Shown here piece after piece: positions 8,665 through 17,827 of a stretch of DNA of 46,972 bases (position 1 is the first letter of the stretch; each line of letters opens with the position of its first letter). The stretch lies in NCBI GenBank assembly GCA_938074335.1, contig CALJEL010000043.1, forward strand, positions 1 through 46,972, given 5' to 3'. Made by a program: the position numbers and the translations under genes. Source of the stretch: an uncultured bacterium. GTDB taxonomy: Bacteria > Nitrospirota > Thermodesulfovibrionia > Thermodesulfovibrionales > CALJEL01. The notes under the pieces are model-generated. The model saw only the letters and a program-made list of their open reading frames with translations, was not told where the DNA came from and did not search any database.

Positions 8665-8997
8665 ATGGCAGAAGGTATCGTAGAAGCAACCACAGAAACA
8701 TGGGATAAGGAAGTTTTAAATGCCCCGGGGCTTGTGATGGTGGATTTCTGGGCAGTATGGTGTGGTCCCTGCAGGATGATTGCACCTACTGTTGAAGAAC
8801 TGGCAAAGGAATATGCTGGAAAGGTGAAGGTAGTAAAACTCAATACAGATGAGAATCCTGATGTTGCCAGCAGATATAAGATAATGGGTATCCCTACAAT
8901 TATGTTTTTTAAAAATGGCCAGAAGGTTGACCAGATTGTAGGAGCAGTTCCCAAGTCTCATTTAAAATCCAAGATAGATACACTTCTTTCTGCATAG
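8665..8997 (+). CDS. trxA: Thioredoxin
   Basis: A 110-residue cytoplasmic disulfide reductase. WCGPC at residues 32-36 is the redox-active site and GIPTIM carries the cis-proline that faces it. The rest of the fold is conventional (VDFWAVWCGPC, KLNTDENPDVASRYKIMG). It has its own consensus promoter and a GGAGG ribosome-binding site. A second, exported thioredoxin-like protein follows 35 bases downstream, so cytoplasmic and envelope thiol chemistry may be co-expressed. Confidence 0.96.
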   Translation: MAEGIVEATTETWDKEVLNAPGLVMVDFWAVWCGPCRMIAPTVEELAKEYAGKVKVVKLNTDENPDVASRYKIMGIPTIMFFKNGQKVDQIVGAVPKSHLKSKIDTLLSA

Positions 8998-9032
8998 ATT
9001 AAAAGTAAGCGTGACAGATTCCGGTGATATTA

Positions 9033-9527
9033 ATGAGAGTGAATCTTGTGGTGTTATTTTTTTCCTTTTTACTTTTTTCCTGTTCTAAGGAGACCGCTAT
9101 TCAGGAGGGTAAGGTTGTTCCGGAGCTCTCCTTTAAATATATTAATGGAGAGGTTATCAGACTTCATGAATTAAGGGGAAAGGTAGTACTTATTGAATTC
9201 TGGGCAACCTGGTGTGAGGCCTGCAGGGAAGCTGTTCCTGACCTTGTAGAGATTTATAAAAATAACAGGGATAAGGGTCTGGTGATGATTGCTGTATCTG
9301 TGGATGAAGGTGGAGATTATGTGAGAAGGGTCAGGGATTTTGTTAATGAATATAATATCACCTATCCTGTTGCTGTTGATGGAATGTCTTTAAGTAAAAA
9401 ATTTGGAGTTTATACCATTCCTTCAATTTTTATAATTAATAAAGAAGGTATCCTTGTCAGGAAATATCCTGGATATTTCCCTGATTTTGCCCGCAAGATA
9501 GATAAAGAAATTAAGGGATTGTTATAA
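9033..9527 (+). CDS. TlpA/ResA-like thioredoxin-fold lipoprotein
   Basis: An envelope thiol-disulfide oxidoreductase. The N-terminus is a short lipoprotein signal (MRVNLVVLFFSFLLFSC) with the lipidated cysteine at residue 17. The redox motif is WCEAC (cysteines 61 and 64), with cis-proline in YTIPSIFII. Family members reduce apocytochrome c or other exported proteins. I chose ATG 9033, preceded by GGTGAT, over an in-frame GTG at 9024 that would add only three residues. The gene sits between trxA and ffh, with a seven-base gap to ffh. Confidence 0.88.
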   Translation: MRVNLVVLFFSFLLFSCSKETAIQEGKVVPELSFKYINGEVIRLHELRGKVVLIEFWATWCEACREAVPDLVEIYKNNRDKGLVMIAVSVDEGGDYVRRVRDFVNEYNITYPVAVDGMSLSKKFGVYTIPSIFIINKEGILVRKYPGYFPDFARKIDKEIKGLL

Positions 9528-9534
9528 TAATAAA

Positions 9535-10854
9535 ATGTTTGATGCATTAACAGAAAAACTTGACTCCATATTTAAGAAACTTCGTGGCCGTGGCATACTC
9601 AAGGAGGAGGATGTTGATCAGGCCCTGAGAGAGGTAAGGCTTGCCCTTCTTGAGGCTGATGTTAATTATAAGGTTGTCAGGGATTTTATTAACTCGATAA
9701 AACAGAGGGCTGTAGGAAGTGGTATCCTTGAGAGCCTGACGCCCGGACAGCAGGTCATAAAGATTGTCCATGAAGAGCTCATTAATCTCATGGGTTCTTC
9801 AGATTCAACTATAAAACTTTCACCCAATCCGCCTACAATTCTTATGATGGTAGGATTACAGGGTTCTGGAAAGACCACTACATCAGCCAAGCTTGCAAAT
9901 TATTATAAATCTCAGGGCAGGAGACCTATGCTCGTTGCAGCAGATATTAAAAGACCTGCTGCCATTGAGCAGCTTATAACCCTTGGTGCTCAGCTTCAGA
10001 TACCTGTATTCTATTTAAAGGATATAAGTGACCCTGTTAAAGTCTGTGAAGAGGCCATCAGGAAGGCAAGGATAGATGCCCGTGATATATTGATACTGGA
10101 TACAGCAGGCAGACTTCACATTGATGAAGAATTAATGGAGGAACTGAGAGAGATTAAGGAGAAGACCTCTCCCCACGAGATACTCCTTGTTGTTGATGCC
10201 ATGACAGGTCAGGAGGCTGTAAATGTTGCCTCTACCTTTAATGAAAAGATATCCATTACAGGAATTATTCTTACCAAGATGGACGGTGATGCCAGGGGTG
10301 GAGCAGCCCTTTCTATGAGAGCAGTTACAGGAAGACCGATAAAATTTATAGGTACAGGTGAAAGGCTTGAGGCATTAGAGCCTTTCCATGCGGACAGGAT
10401 TGCCTCAAGAATTCTTGGAATGGGAGATGTCCTCAGCCTTATAGAAAAGGTTCAGAGGATCTATGATATTAAGGAGGCAGAAAGACTTCAGAAAAAGGTC
10501 AGGGAAGACGATTTTGACCTTGATGATTTGAGACTTCAGATAAGAAAGCTTAAGGGGATGGGTTCCCTTGAAAGTTTATTAGGCATGATACCTGGTTTTA
10601 GTAAGATGAAAGGTATTAATATAGATACAAAGGAGCTTGTGAAGGTTGAGGCAATCATCAATTCCATGACACCCGATGAAAGGCGGAACCCTTCTATCCT
10701 TAATGGAAGCAGACGCAGGCGTATAGCCCTTGGAAGTGGTACAACAGTAGCTGATGTAAACAGGCTCATCAAGCAGTATAATGAGATGAAGAAGTTAATG
10801 AAGACCTTTAAAGGTAAAAAGGGATTCAGACTTCCAAATATATTGCAGATATGA
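9535..10854 (+). CDS. ffh: Signal recognition particle protein Ffh
   Basis: The GTPase subunit of SRP, which targets nascent membrane proteins to FtsY and the translocon. The N domain covers residues 1 to about 85. The G domain has GLQGSGKTTT (107-116), DTAGR and TKMDGDARGGAALS. A methionine-containing M domain follows from about 325 (GSLESLLGMIPGFSKMKG), with RRRRIALGSGTTV as the RNA-binding signature. The 439-residue length is typical. It is followed at once by rpsP, the widespread ffh-rpsP gene order. Confidence 0.97.
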   Translation: MFDALTEKLDSIFKKLRGRGILKEEDVDQALREVRLALLEADVNYKVVRDFINSIKQRAVGSGILESLTPGQQVIKIVHEELINLMGSSDSTIKLSPNPPTILMMVGLQGSGKTTTSAKLANYYKSQGRRPMLVAADIKRPAAIEQLITLGAQLQIPVFYLKDISDPVKVCEEAIRKARIDARDILILDTAGRLHIDEELMEELREIKEKTSPHEILLVVDAMTGQEAVNVASTFNEKISITGIILTKMDGDARGGAALSMRAVTGRPIKFIGTGERLEALEPFHADRIASRILGMGDVLSLIEKVQRIYDIKEAERLQKKVREDDFDLDDLRLQIRKLKGMGSLESLLGMIPGFSKMKGINIDTKELVKVEAIINSMTPDERRNPSILNGSRRRRIALGSGTTVADVNRLIKQYNEMKKLMKTFKGKKGFRLPNILQI

Positions 10855-10886
10855 TTTATAATATTTAAACAGAAAGGAGGTGTGCT

Positions 10887-11120
10887 GTGGTAAGGATCAG
10901 ATTGATGAGGATCGGTGCCCACAAAAGGCCCTATTACAGGATTGTTGTGGCTGATTCAAGGACAAGAAGGGATGGACCCTATATTGAGCTTCTGGGAACA
11001 TATGATCCTCTGAAAGATTCAGAGGTCAGGATTGATAAAGATAAGGCCAAGGCATGGATTCAAAAAGGTGCACAGCCAACAGAATCCGTTAAAAAACTTT
11101 TAACAAGAGCGGGCCTGTAG
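10887..11120 (+). CDS. rpsP: 30S ribosomal protein S16
   Basis: A 77-residue protein beginning MVRIRLMRIGAHKRPYYRI, the standard S16 N-terminus, with LGTYDPLKD and the C-terminal WIQKGAQPTESVKKLL. Translation starts at GTG, twelve bases after a strong AAAGGAGGTG. It lies in the conserved ffh-rpsP-khpA-trmD-rplS group. Confidence 0.97.
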   Translation: MVRIRLMRIGAHKRPYYRIVVADSRTRRDGPYIELLGTYDPLKDSEVRIDKDKAKAWIQKGAQPTESVKKLLTRAGL

Positions 11121-11151
11121 TGCCCCAAATTCCTTGAGGAGGTGAACCATC

Positions 11152-11385
11152 ATGCTGAAAGGATTAGTTGAAAGTATGGCAAAGGCTCTGGTTGATAAGC
11201 CAGAGGAGGTAAGTGTCAAGGAGGTGGATGGAGAAAAGACCACCGTATTTGAGCTCAGGGTTGCTCAGAGTGACCTCGGAAAGGTGATAGGGAAACAGGG
11301 TAAGACTGCCCGTGCCATGAGGGCAATATTAAGTGCTGCAGGGACAAAGGTCGGTAAGCGCTGCGTCCTTGAGATACTTGAATAG
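11152..11385 (+). CDS. khpA: KH-domain RNA-binding protein KhpA
   Basis: A small single-KH protein of 77 residues. The KH signature is [15 protein letters not shown], the GxxG loop region. KhpA pairs with KhpB in several bacteria and affects cell elongation and small-RNA binding. It is routinely encoded between rpsP and rimM/trmD, as here. AGGAGGTGA precedes the ATG. The gap downstream, where rimM is normally found, has no gene. Confidence 0.93.
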   Translation: MLKGLVESMAKALVDKPEEVSVKEVDGEKTTVFELRVAQSDLGKVIGKQGKTARAMRAILSAAGTKVGKRCVLEILE

Positions 11386-11455
11386 TAAAACCTGTGCGAT
11401 AGATATTAATAATCTTCTCTAATTTATTATTTCATCTTCGCGCAAAGACATTATG

Positions 11456-11481
11456 GGGCAGGCCCTGTACCTGCCCTTTTT
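11456..11481 (+). terminator. Intrinsic terminator or attenuator just before trmD
   Basis: GGGCAGG (11456-11462) pairs with CCTGCCC (11470-11476) across a seven-base loop, followed by TTTTT (11477-11481). The T-run ends three bases before the trmD start, so the hairpin replaces any normal ribosome-binding site. It could end the khpA transcript or act as an attenuator for trmD-rplS-rnhB. Confidence 0.55.
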
Positions 11482-11484
11482 ATC

Positions 11485-12222
11485 ATGAAGATGGTTATTG
11501 ATGTTATAACCCTTTTCCCTGAGATAATAAAGACCTATCTTTCCTATGGAGTTTTAAAGAAGGCTATCGAGGATGGTCTCATTGAAGTGCGAATTCATAA
11601 TCTCAGGGATTTCACGACAGACAGGCACAGGACAGTGGATGATTATCCCTATGGAGGTGGTTCGGGTATGGTGATGAAACCTGAGCCCCTGTTTAATGCA
11701 ATTGAGCACATAAGGTCCGATGGCATGGAAAGATTGATAATTCTCCTTACACCTCAGGGAAAGAAATTCAATCAGCAGATGGCAAGGGCACTTTCAGGGG
11801 AAGAGAAGGGGTTGGTATTAATATGTGGTAGATATGAGGCAATTGATGAGCGTGTGAGGACGATAGTGGATGAGGAGATTTCCATAGGAGATTATATCCT
11901 GACTGGAGGAGAGTTGCCTGCTTTAGTTATAATAGATGCAGTATCAAGATTGTTGCCAGGTGTTCTTGGCAACTATGGTTCAACCATAGAAGAGTCCTTT
12001 GAGTGGGGCATACTTGACTATCCTCACTATACAAGGCCACCAGAATTCAGGGGTATGAGGGTACCGGATATCTTACTGAGCGGTGATCATGAGGCAATAA
12101 GGAGATGGAGAAGGAAGGAGGCCCTGAGAAGGACCCTTGATAGGAGACCTGATTTACTTGAAAAGGCGGTCCTCAGTGAAGAGGATTTGATTTTGATAAA
12201 AGAGATAAAGGAGGAGTCATGA
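11485..12222 (+). CDS. trmD: tRNA (guanine37-N1)-methyltransferase
   Basis: Methylates G37 next to the anticodon with S-adenosylmethionine, which prevents frameshifting. The 245 residues include the knotted SPOUT domain: [39 protein letters not shown] and [21 protein letters not shown]. The C-terminal domain carries [10 protein letters not shown]. The start could be ATG 11485 or ATG 11491. The second is better placed relative to the preceding terminator-like hairpin, but the choice cannot be settled here. The stop overlaps the rplS start by four bases. Confidence 0.96.
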   Translation: MKMVIDVITLFPEIIKTYLSYGVLKKAIEDGLIEVRIHNLRDFTTDRHRTVDDYPYGGGSGMVMKPEPLFNAIEHIRSDGMERLIILLTPQGKKFNQQMARALSGEEKGLVLICGRYEAIDERVRTIVDEEISIGDYILTGGELPALVIIDAVSRLLPGVLGNYGSTIEESFEWGILDYPHYTRPPEFRGMRVPDILLSGDHEAIRRWRRKEALRRTLDRRPDLLEKAVLSEEDLILIKEIKEES

Positions 12223-12608
12223 ACGAGTTAATAAAGGCAGTTGAGGAGACCTATAAAAAGAAAGAGATACCGGATTTCAAGGTAGGAGATACAGTGAGGG
12301 TTCATGTAAAGGTCAAGGAAGGTGACAGGGAAAGGCTTCAACCCTTTGAAGGGGTTGTGATAGCCCGTAGAGGTGGAGGCCTGAGGGAGACCTTCATGGT
12401 AAGAAAAATCTCCTTTGGTGTGGGAGTTGAGAGAATCTTTCCTCTTCATTCACCTGTTGTTGAATCCATTGAGCTTATAAAGAGGGGAGATGTTAGAAGG
12501 GCAAAACTCTTTTATCTGAGAAAGAAGAAAGGAAAAGAGGCTAAGATAAAGGAAAAGGAGATAAGGGGTACTGAAGTAACAGCAGGTGAGAGTGTCAATA
12601 ACGGTTAA
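12219..12608 (+). CDS. rplS: 50S ribosomal protein L19
   Basis: A 129-residue L19, with [58 protein letters not shown] and [18 protein letters not shown]. The C-terminal tail (about 112-129) is longer and more polar than the E. coli protein. ATG overlaps the trmD stop (ATGA), with GGAGG a few bases before it. Confidence 0.97.
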   Translation: MNELIKAVEETYKKKEIPDFKVGDTVRVHVKVKEGDRERLQPFEGVVIARRGGGLRETFMVRKISFGVGVERIFPLHSPVVESIELIKRGDVRRAKLFYLRKKKGKEAKIKEKEIRGTEVTAGESVNNG

Positions 12609-12626
12609 AAGCTCAGAGCCTTCAGC

Positions 12627-13268
12627 ATGCCACTCTTTAAGCATGATGACAACTACAGAAAAAAGGGTTACAGGGTTATTGCAGGTATTGATGAGGCAGG
12701 AAGAGGTTCACTGGCTGGTCCTGTTGTAGCAGGTGCTGTTATATTGAAGGAAGGGGTTATTATAGAAGGTCTTGATGATTCAAAGAAGCTAACCCATCAA
12801 AAAAGGGCAGAACTCTTCTGGCAGGTGATGCTTGAGGCAGAGGATGTAAGTTTTGGGATCGTGGATGTTGAGGATATAGAAAGACTTAATATCCTTCAGG
12901 CTACAAAGATGGCAATGATCAGGGCAATAAATGGATTAAAAAAAAGACCTGACCTTATCCTGATAGATGCCCTGAAACTGTCCATACCATTAAAGCATAT
13001 CTCCATAATAAAAGGTGATCAGAAGAGTGCATCTATAGCAGCAGCCTCAATAATTGCAAAGGTTCTGAGGGACTGGATCATGGAGTATTATGACTTTCTT
13101 TATCCAGAGTATGGTTTTAAATACCACAGGGGATACGGTACAGCACGGCATAAAGAATGTCTCAGGGTTTATGGCCCCTGTCCCATTCATAGAAAGACCT
13201 TTAAACCTGTAAACCAATTGGATTTTGATTTTTACCAGCAGGTTAAGTTTGCTATAGAACGGCAGTAG
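12627..13268 (+). CDS. rnhB: Ribonuclease HII
   Basis: Cuts RNA in RNA-DNA hybrids and removes misincorporated ribonucleotides. The 213-residue protein has the family start GIDEAGRGSLAGPVVAGAV (catalytic D22 and E23), then DDSKKLTHQKR, LIDALKLSIP, and the GDQKSASIAAASIIAKVLRD block with the remaining acidic residues. YPEYGFKYHRGYGTARH is a C-terminal signature. It follows rplS by 18 bases, as in many genomes. Confidence 0.96.
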   Translation: MPLFKHDDNYRKKGYRVIAGIDEAGRGSLAGPVVAGAVILKEGVIIEGLDDSKKLTHQKRAELFWQVMLEAEDVSFGIVDVEDIERLNILQATKMAMIRAINGLKKRPDLILIDALKLSIPLKHISIIKGDQKSASIAAASIIAKVLRDWIMEYYDFLYPEYGFKYHRGYGTARHKECLRVYGPCPIHRKTFKPVNQLDFDFYQQVKFAIERQ

Positions 13269-13351
13269 TTTTACTGACTGGCATGAGATTATCCTTTTTG
13301 CGGGAAATTGAATTTTATTTAGTAGAAGGAGAGGTCTGAATTAAAAGAGTC

Positions 13352-14020
13352 ATGAAGTCAAGGACACCTACAGAGAATGAACGGATTGATGAGGCCCTTG
13401 AACTCATCTGGTTATTGAGGGAGGAGGGGAGGGCATTTCTGTCTAATTTTAAAGTAAGCTCTGATGATGAATATCCTGAAGAGATAATTAGATTGCTCAT
13501 TGAGGATGGGCTGGTAAATATAAAAGGTGAAGAAATTGATTTTACAGAAAGGGGTTATGAAAGGGCAAGGGGTCTTATAAGAAGATACAGGCTTGCTGAG
13601 AGGCTTTTTTCAGATGTCTTTGAATTGCGAGAGGACCTTATTAAGGATGATGCCTGCAGGGTTGAACATATATTGAGCAATGAGTTAACTGACAGCGTCT
13701 GCACATTTCTCGGTCACCCACCCACATGTCCTCATGGAAAGCCAATCCCGAGGGGTGAGTGTTGTAAAAAATATCGTGTTGATGTGGAGCCACTGATAAC
13801 AAGGCTTTCCAGTATTGAACCTGGCACAGATGTGAAGATCGTCTTCATAGTACCTTCTCAGAAAAGCAGTGTGGTAAAACTGTCATCCATGGGAATAATA
13901 CCAGGTGTGAGGATAAGGCTCCTTCAGAAAAAACCGACCATTATACTACAGGTTGAAGAGACTGTTATAGCGATTGATCCTGAGATTGCTGATGAGATAC
14001 TTGTAAGGAAGGTTGCCTGA
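13352..14020 (+). CDS. DtxR/MntR-family metalloregulator with FeoA-like domain
   Basis: A 222-residue metal-dependent transcription regulator. Residues 1 to about 75 fit a winged-helix DNA-binding domain. The dimerisation/metal domain has C102-x2-E105-H106 in DACRVEHILSNELTD, the DtxR/IdeR ligand triad at the same numbering. The CPHGKPIP block is the usual family motif. From about 145 an SH3-like FeoA domain follows (SSMGIIPGVRIRLL). It probably senses Fe(II) or Mn(II). No iron-uptake gene lies nearby. Its last 56 bases overlap the 3' end of the opposing histidine-kinase gene. Confidence 0.87.
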   Translation: MKSRTPTENERIDEALELIWLLREEGRAFLSNFKVSSDDEYPEEIIRLLIEDGLVNIKGEEIDFTERGYERARGLIRRYRLAERLFSDVFELREDLIKDDACRVEHILSNELTDSVCTFLGHPPTCPHGKPIPRGECCKKYRVDVEPLITRLSSIEPGTDVKIVFIVPSQKSSVVKLSSMGIIPGVRIRLLQKKPTIILQVEETVIAIDPEIADEILVRKVA

Positions 14021-15935
14021 CCGGTAAAATTATTCTAAATCTTGTTCCCTTATTTACTTCACTATGGACCTCTATCTTTCCCTTATGACCCTCTATGATC
14101 CTGTAGCTTATTGAGAGGCCAAGTCCTGTCCCTTTTTCCTTCTTTGTGGTGAAGAATGGTTCAAAGATCCTTGGTAATATATCAGGAGGGATTCCGTGAC
14201 CTGTGTCTTCCACATCTATGTAGATATTATTATTGTCCACTATCCCGGTACGAAGTATGAGGGTACCGCCTTTTTCCATAGCATGTATTGAGTTATTGAT
14301 AAGATTTAAAAATACCTGTTTCAGCTGATTGTGGTCAGCCTGTATAATAGGAACCTGTCCGTATTCTTCTATTACATCTATATTGCTATGTTTAAGTTGA
14401 AGAGAGGCAAGTTTAAGAACCTCACTCAACAGAAGGTTTATGTTCACCTCTGCAATATTAATTGCCCTTTTCCTTGCAAATTCAAGAAGCTGATTTACAA
14501 TTTCCTTTGCCCTGAGGGATTCCTGTTCTATTATCTTCAAGTCCTTTTTAATGGTTTCAATATCTGCTTCTTCCTGCGAAAGTTCAGAAAATCCTATGAT
14601 GCTTGTAAGGGGATTGTTCAGTTCATGGGCAATATTTGAGGCCATCTCTCCGAGGGCAGCAAGTTTTGCAGCCTGTATGAGCTGCTCCTGTGTCTGCTGG
14701 AGCTCCCGCATTCTGTTTTTGAGGTCTTCCATAAGTTTTACATTCATAAAGGAGACAGAGATCAGATTTGAAAGTATGGCTGCTATACTTAAATCTGTAT
14801 CATCAAAAAATCCATTTTTTTTGTTCATCACCATCATAAGGCCTGATAGCTTTTCCTGTTCCTTTATCCAGATTAAAAGTGATGGTTCATTCATATTGTC
14901 AAAAAAGCTGGTCCTGATAGAAGGAGCAGATCCCGGGGTGAATATAGCTGGTTCTTTCCTGTAATACAGGTAAAGGGCCTCTATCTCTTTTTCGGGTATC
15001 ACTATTCCTTTACCTGCGATATCAATGAACCTTTCATTATCTCTGATAAATATCCTGCAGTCAGCTGCATCAAAGAGTTCCTTTACAACACCGATAAACT
15101 CATTATAGGGCATACCTTCCTCTGAAAGGGAATACAGGGGCATGGTTGCCCTGTAAAGGTTTGAGAGTCTCTTTGTGAATCCTAAAAGTTCATCATGGTT
15201 TTTCTTAAGGGTGATACTCATGTCATTAAAGGCCTCTGAAAGGTCTCTGAATTCATCCCTGTAAGAATAGGAGGCCGTTACACCGAGTTTTCCTGCTTTA
15301 AGTTCCTTCGTGGCATTTATGAGTATACCCAGGGATTTTGTTATCTGTTTTGTAAAGATTATGGCTACAGTAAGTGCAGCAAAAAAGGCAGAAGAGAGGG
15401 TTAAAAATAATATAATCTTGGAATTATTTATATCCTTCAATGCCTTTACTGTTTTTGCATAGAGTCTCTGGTCTGCAGTAAAGGCCATCTCCTGGACCAT
15501 GCTTAAAAGGGTATTGCCGAGGGTTATAGCAACGAGCCTCAATCTCTCTATCCTCTCTCTATTGGCTGTGGTGGTAATCAGGGCGCTCAGGGCATCCTTA
15601 TACTGTTCCACCATATCACTTACACGATTTAACTTTTCTGTCAGGTCTTTACTGTGATGGCAGGACTTACAGCTCTGGACTGACCTGTCAAGGTCAGAGA
15701 CATGTTCAACTATTACATCAACCTCACTTCCAAAGGCTGTTCCTATAGTATATAAGTGTGTCTGGACTGTCTGGGTATTTATAACAAGGTTCTGTCTTAT
15801 GATCTCAACCCTGTGTAGACTGATAACAGTCTCAAGATCTGTTGTGGTTTTGTAGATATAGTAGATTGTAATTCCAACTCCTGTGCTGAAGAGCAGGAAT
15901 AAAAGTGCGAGGGATATAATAAGTCTCTTTTTCAT
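13965..15935 (-). CDS. Sensor histidine kinase with CxxCH motif, HAMP and GAF-like domains
   Basis: A 656-residue membrane sensor. TM1 is about residues 5-27 and a periplasmic region spans 28-170 with C89KSC92H93, a single c-type heme motif. TM2 is about 172-194 and HAMP about 195-250. A GAF-like region covers 270-400. HisKA has GEMASNIAHELNNP (phospho-acceptor H437) and HATPase has VEDTGHGIP and GTGLGLSIS. No response regulator is adjacent. It is the last gene of a minus-strand operon behind two solute-binding proteins (four-base overlap), which suggests that ligand-loaded binding proteins feed it. The heme could make it a redox or gas sensor. Confidence 0.9.
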   Translation of the reverse strand: MKKRLIISLALLFLLFSTGVGITIYYIYKTTTDLETVISLHRVEIIRQNLVINTQTVQTHLYTIGTAFGSEVDVIVEHVSDLDRSVQSCKSCHHSKDLTEKLNRVSDMVEQYKDALSALITTTANRERIERLRLVAITLGNTLLSMVQEMAFTADQRLYAKTVKALKDINNSKIILFLTLSSAFFAALTVAIIFTKQITKSLGILINATKELKAGKLGVTASYSYRDEFRDLSEAFNDMSITLKKNHDELLGFTKRLSNLYRATMPLYSLSEEGMPYNEFIGVVKELFDAADCRIFIRDNERFIDIAGKGIVIPEKEIEALYLYYRKEPAIFTPGSAPSIRTSFFDNMNEPSLLIWIKEQEKLSGLMMVMNKKNGFFDDTDLSIAAILSNLISVSFMNVKLMEDLKNRMRELQQTQEQLIQAAKLAALGEMASNIAHELNNPLTSIIGFSELSQEEADIETIKKDLKIIEQESLRAKEIVNQLLEFARKRAINIAEVNINLLLSEVLKLASLQLKHSNIDVIEEYGQVPIIQADHNQLKQVFLNLINNSIHAMEKGGTLILRTGIVDNNNIYIDVEDTGHGIPPDILPRIFEPFFTTKKEKGTGLGLSISYRIIEGHKGKIEVHSEVNKGTRFRIILPVRQPSLQVSHQQSQDQSL

Positions 15936-16807
15936 CTGTATTTATAAGTCTTTATTTCTATATCAGCTTTTTTTAAAAGATTATAAACAATTGAGAAATC
16001 CTCTTTTGATGCGGCTACGAACCTCAAGGCGCCCAATCTTTCAAGAACCTTTCTACCTTCAGGATCTTTATCCATGTTTAATAAAATATCCTTGATCCTT
16101 TCCTTCAGGCTCCTGTCAAGCTTTTTTGACAGACAGAGAGTAACATCAGGAAGTGCAGTAGATCTTGCTATAATCAAGATCTCCTGTTCCATTACAGGAT
16201 CCTTTTTAAATCTTTCCTTTATGATTTTATTCTTAGCAACACCTATATCTGCCTTTCCATCAAGGACACTGAGAAGTGCTGAGTCGTGACTCCCTGTAAA
16301 GTAGTATTCTCTGAAATAGCCGAGTGGATTTTTAATTCCATGCTCTTTAAAATAGGCAAGGGCAAAGATGTAGCCAGTAGCAGTTGCCCTGTCCACAAAG
16401 GCAATGGTTTTACCTTTCATATCCTTTATATCCTTTATATTACTGTCTCTTCTGACAAAGATATAACCCTCAGCACTAGATGTCCCATCAGGATTCAGGG
16501 GTCTTACAACTGGCTCAACACCAAGTTTTTCAATAGCAAGGACAGAAGTAAAGGCTCCAAAAAAGGCTCCATCAAGATTTCTTGTTATAAATCTATCTAT
16601 TATGTCGCCATATCTGCTCAGGATAGTGAATCTTGTCTTCATCCCCAGCCTGGATGTAAGATATTCACTAAGTGGTTTGTATCTATCCATCTGTCTGAAG
16701 ATATTCTCCTCAGGAATAAGACCTATAAGGATTTCTTTCTCTGCAGCAAATGAGGCTGTGCTGAAGCAGAGAATTAAGACCGATATTATTAAAAGTAAAA
16801 ATCTCAT
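15932..16807 (-). CDS. PhnD-like periplasmic substrate-binding protein
   Basis: A 291-residue protein with a cleavable signal peptide (RFLLLIISVLILCFSTASFA) and the phosphate/phosphonate-type binding fold (pfam12974): GLIPEENIFRQMDRYKPL, YLTSRLGMKTRF, DGAFFGAFTSVLAIEKLG, KGKTIAFVDRATATGYIFA and GKADIGVAKNKI. In many bacteria such proteins are sensory partners of histidine kinases rather than transport components. No permease or ATPase is nearby, and the next gene is the kinase, so a sensory role is likely. The start shares a base with the end of the upstream binding-protein gene. Confidence 0.88.
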   Translation of the reverse strand: MRFLLLIISVLILCFSTASFAAEKEILIGLIPEENIFRQMDRYKPLSEYLTSRLGMKTRFTILSRYGDIIDRFITRNLDGAFFGAFTSVLAIEKLGVEPVVRPLNPDGTSSAEGYIFVRRDSNIKDIKDMKGKTIAFVDRATATGYIFALAYFKEHGIKNPLGYFREYYFTGSHDSALLSVLDGKADIGVAKNKIIKERFKKDPVMEQEILIIARSTALPDVTLCLSKKLDRSLKERIKDILLNMDKDPEGRKVLERLGALRFVAASKEDFSIVYNLLKKADIEIKTYKYR

Positions 16808-17730
16808 CAGTGTATTACCTCTGTTGCCTCTGTGAGTAGATCAGCGGGAATCCGGAGGCCCATCCTCTGTGCCTCACCGAGATTAAAGATTAATTCCATA
16901 TCTGCACCGGAATCTCTGGCAATCTCATGAGGTTTTTTGCCTTTCAGAACGGCCTGTATAATAGCAGCTGCCTTTTCTGCCTGTTTTTTCGGTGATGGAT
17001 AAAGGCTGATAACAGGTTTTGCATCTCTCCTGGGAAGAAGGGATGCAACAGGTATCCTGTATTCACGGAAGTTTGAAAGGGCAATATTTGCTATGCTGCT
17101 CGTTGTAAAGATAAGGGCATCTACATTGATGTTCTCAAGTACCTGTCTTATGTCAGAGGGTCTCTTTATAATAAGCTTTATGACTGTCATCTTATAAAAG
17201 GGACAGCATCTCATAATCTCATCGAGCTGGTAGAGAGAATCACTTTCAAGGGGATTGTATACAACACCAAGGGTCTTTATCTCCTTCATGCTGTTCAGGT
17301 ATCGTGTGATACTTGAAATAGGGGTTTTGAATTCAACACCGGTGCTATTCTTTGTCCTGTATCTTTCAAGGGCGGGAGTGTACCCTGCCACATATATAAC
17401 AGGCTGGTCAGGTCTTTCCTTTAAAGTAGCGATTGTTGCCTCGGTTCCATAGCAGAAGATTATATCCACATTATGGGCTATGAGTTTCCTTGCAGCATTG
17501 CTCAGGGCAATGGGATCAGGAAAGGGTTTCTGGATTAGAAAATCAATCTGACGTGCTACAATAGTTGCTTCCATCTTTTTAAGAAAATGAGTATGAATTT
17601 CTTCATAATAGGTAACATTGGATGGAAGTATTACACCTATTGTCCTTTTTTCAATGGCATGTGATTCTTTGATAAAAGAAACAAAAGAGATAAGGAGCAG
17701 GATCAATAGCCTGAACTTAAATTGTCTCAT
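16807..17730 (-). CDS. ABC_sub_bind-type (pfam04392-like) periplasmic binding protein
   Basis: A 307-residue exported protein with signal peptide FKFRLLILLLISFVSF. The type-I binding fold shows IGVILPSNVTYYEEIHTHFL, IDFLIQKPFPDP, DIIFCYGTEATIATLK, VIYVAGYTP, LGVVYNPLESDSLYQ and DALIFTTSSIANIALSNF. Such proteins bind amino acids or other small molecules, and the ligand here is unknown. It is the first gene of the three-gene minus operon, with the second binding protein and the kinase following. No transporter genes are linked. Confidence 0.85.
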   Translation of the reverse strand: MRQFKFRLLILLLISFVSFIKESHAIEKRTIGVILPSNVTYYEEIHTHFLKKMEATIVARQIDFLIQKPFPDPIALSNAARKLIAHNVDIIFCYGTEATIATLKERPDQPVIYVAGYTPALERYRTKNSTGVEFKTPISSITRYLNSMKEIKTLGVVYNPLESDSLYQLDEIMRCCPFYKMTVIKLIIKRPSDIRQVLENINVDALIFTTSSIANIALSNFREYRIPVASLLPRRDAKPVISLYPSPKKQAEKAAAIIQAVLKGKKPHEIARDSGADMELIFNLGEAQRMGLRIPADLLTEATEVIH

Positions 17731-17776
17731 AATTTGTTTAAAATCCCCTATAACCGGGCATGCCCTTCATGCTTTT

Positions 17777-17785
17777 TGTTATAAT
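17777..17785 (+). promoter_or_regulatory. Extended -10 promoter for the ychF-like operon
   Basis: TGTTATAAT (17777-17785) is an extended -10 element about 42 bases before the ychF-like start, in the divergent gap between the minus-strand binding-protein operon and this gene. No good -35 box is visible. The palindrome GGGCATGCCC (17756-17765) lies just upstream and may bind a regulator. Confidence 0.4.
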
Positions 17786-17827
17786 ACCACAATTAATAAA
17801 AATTTTTAAGCCACAGATGAATATTCA

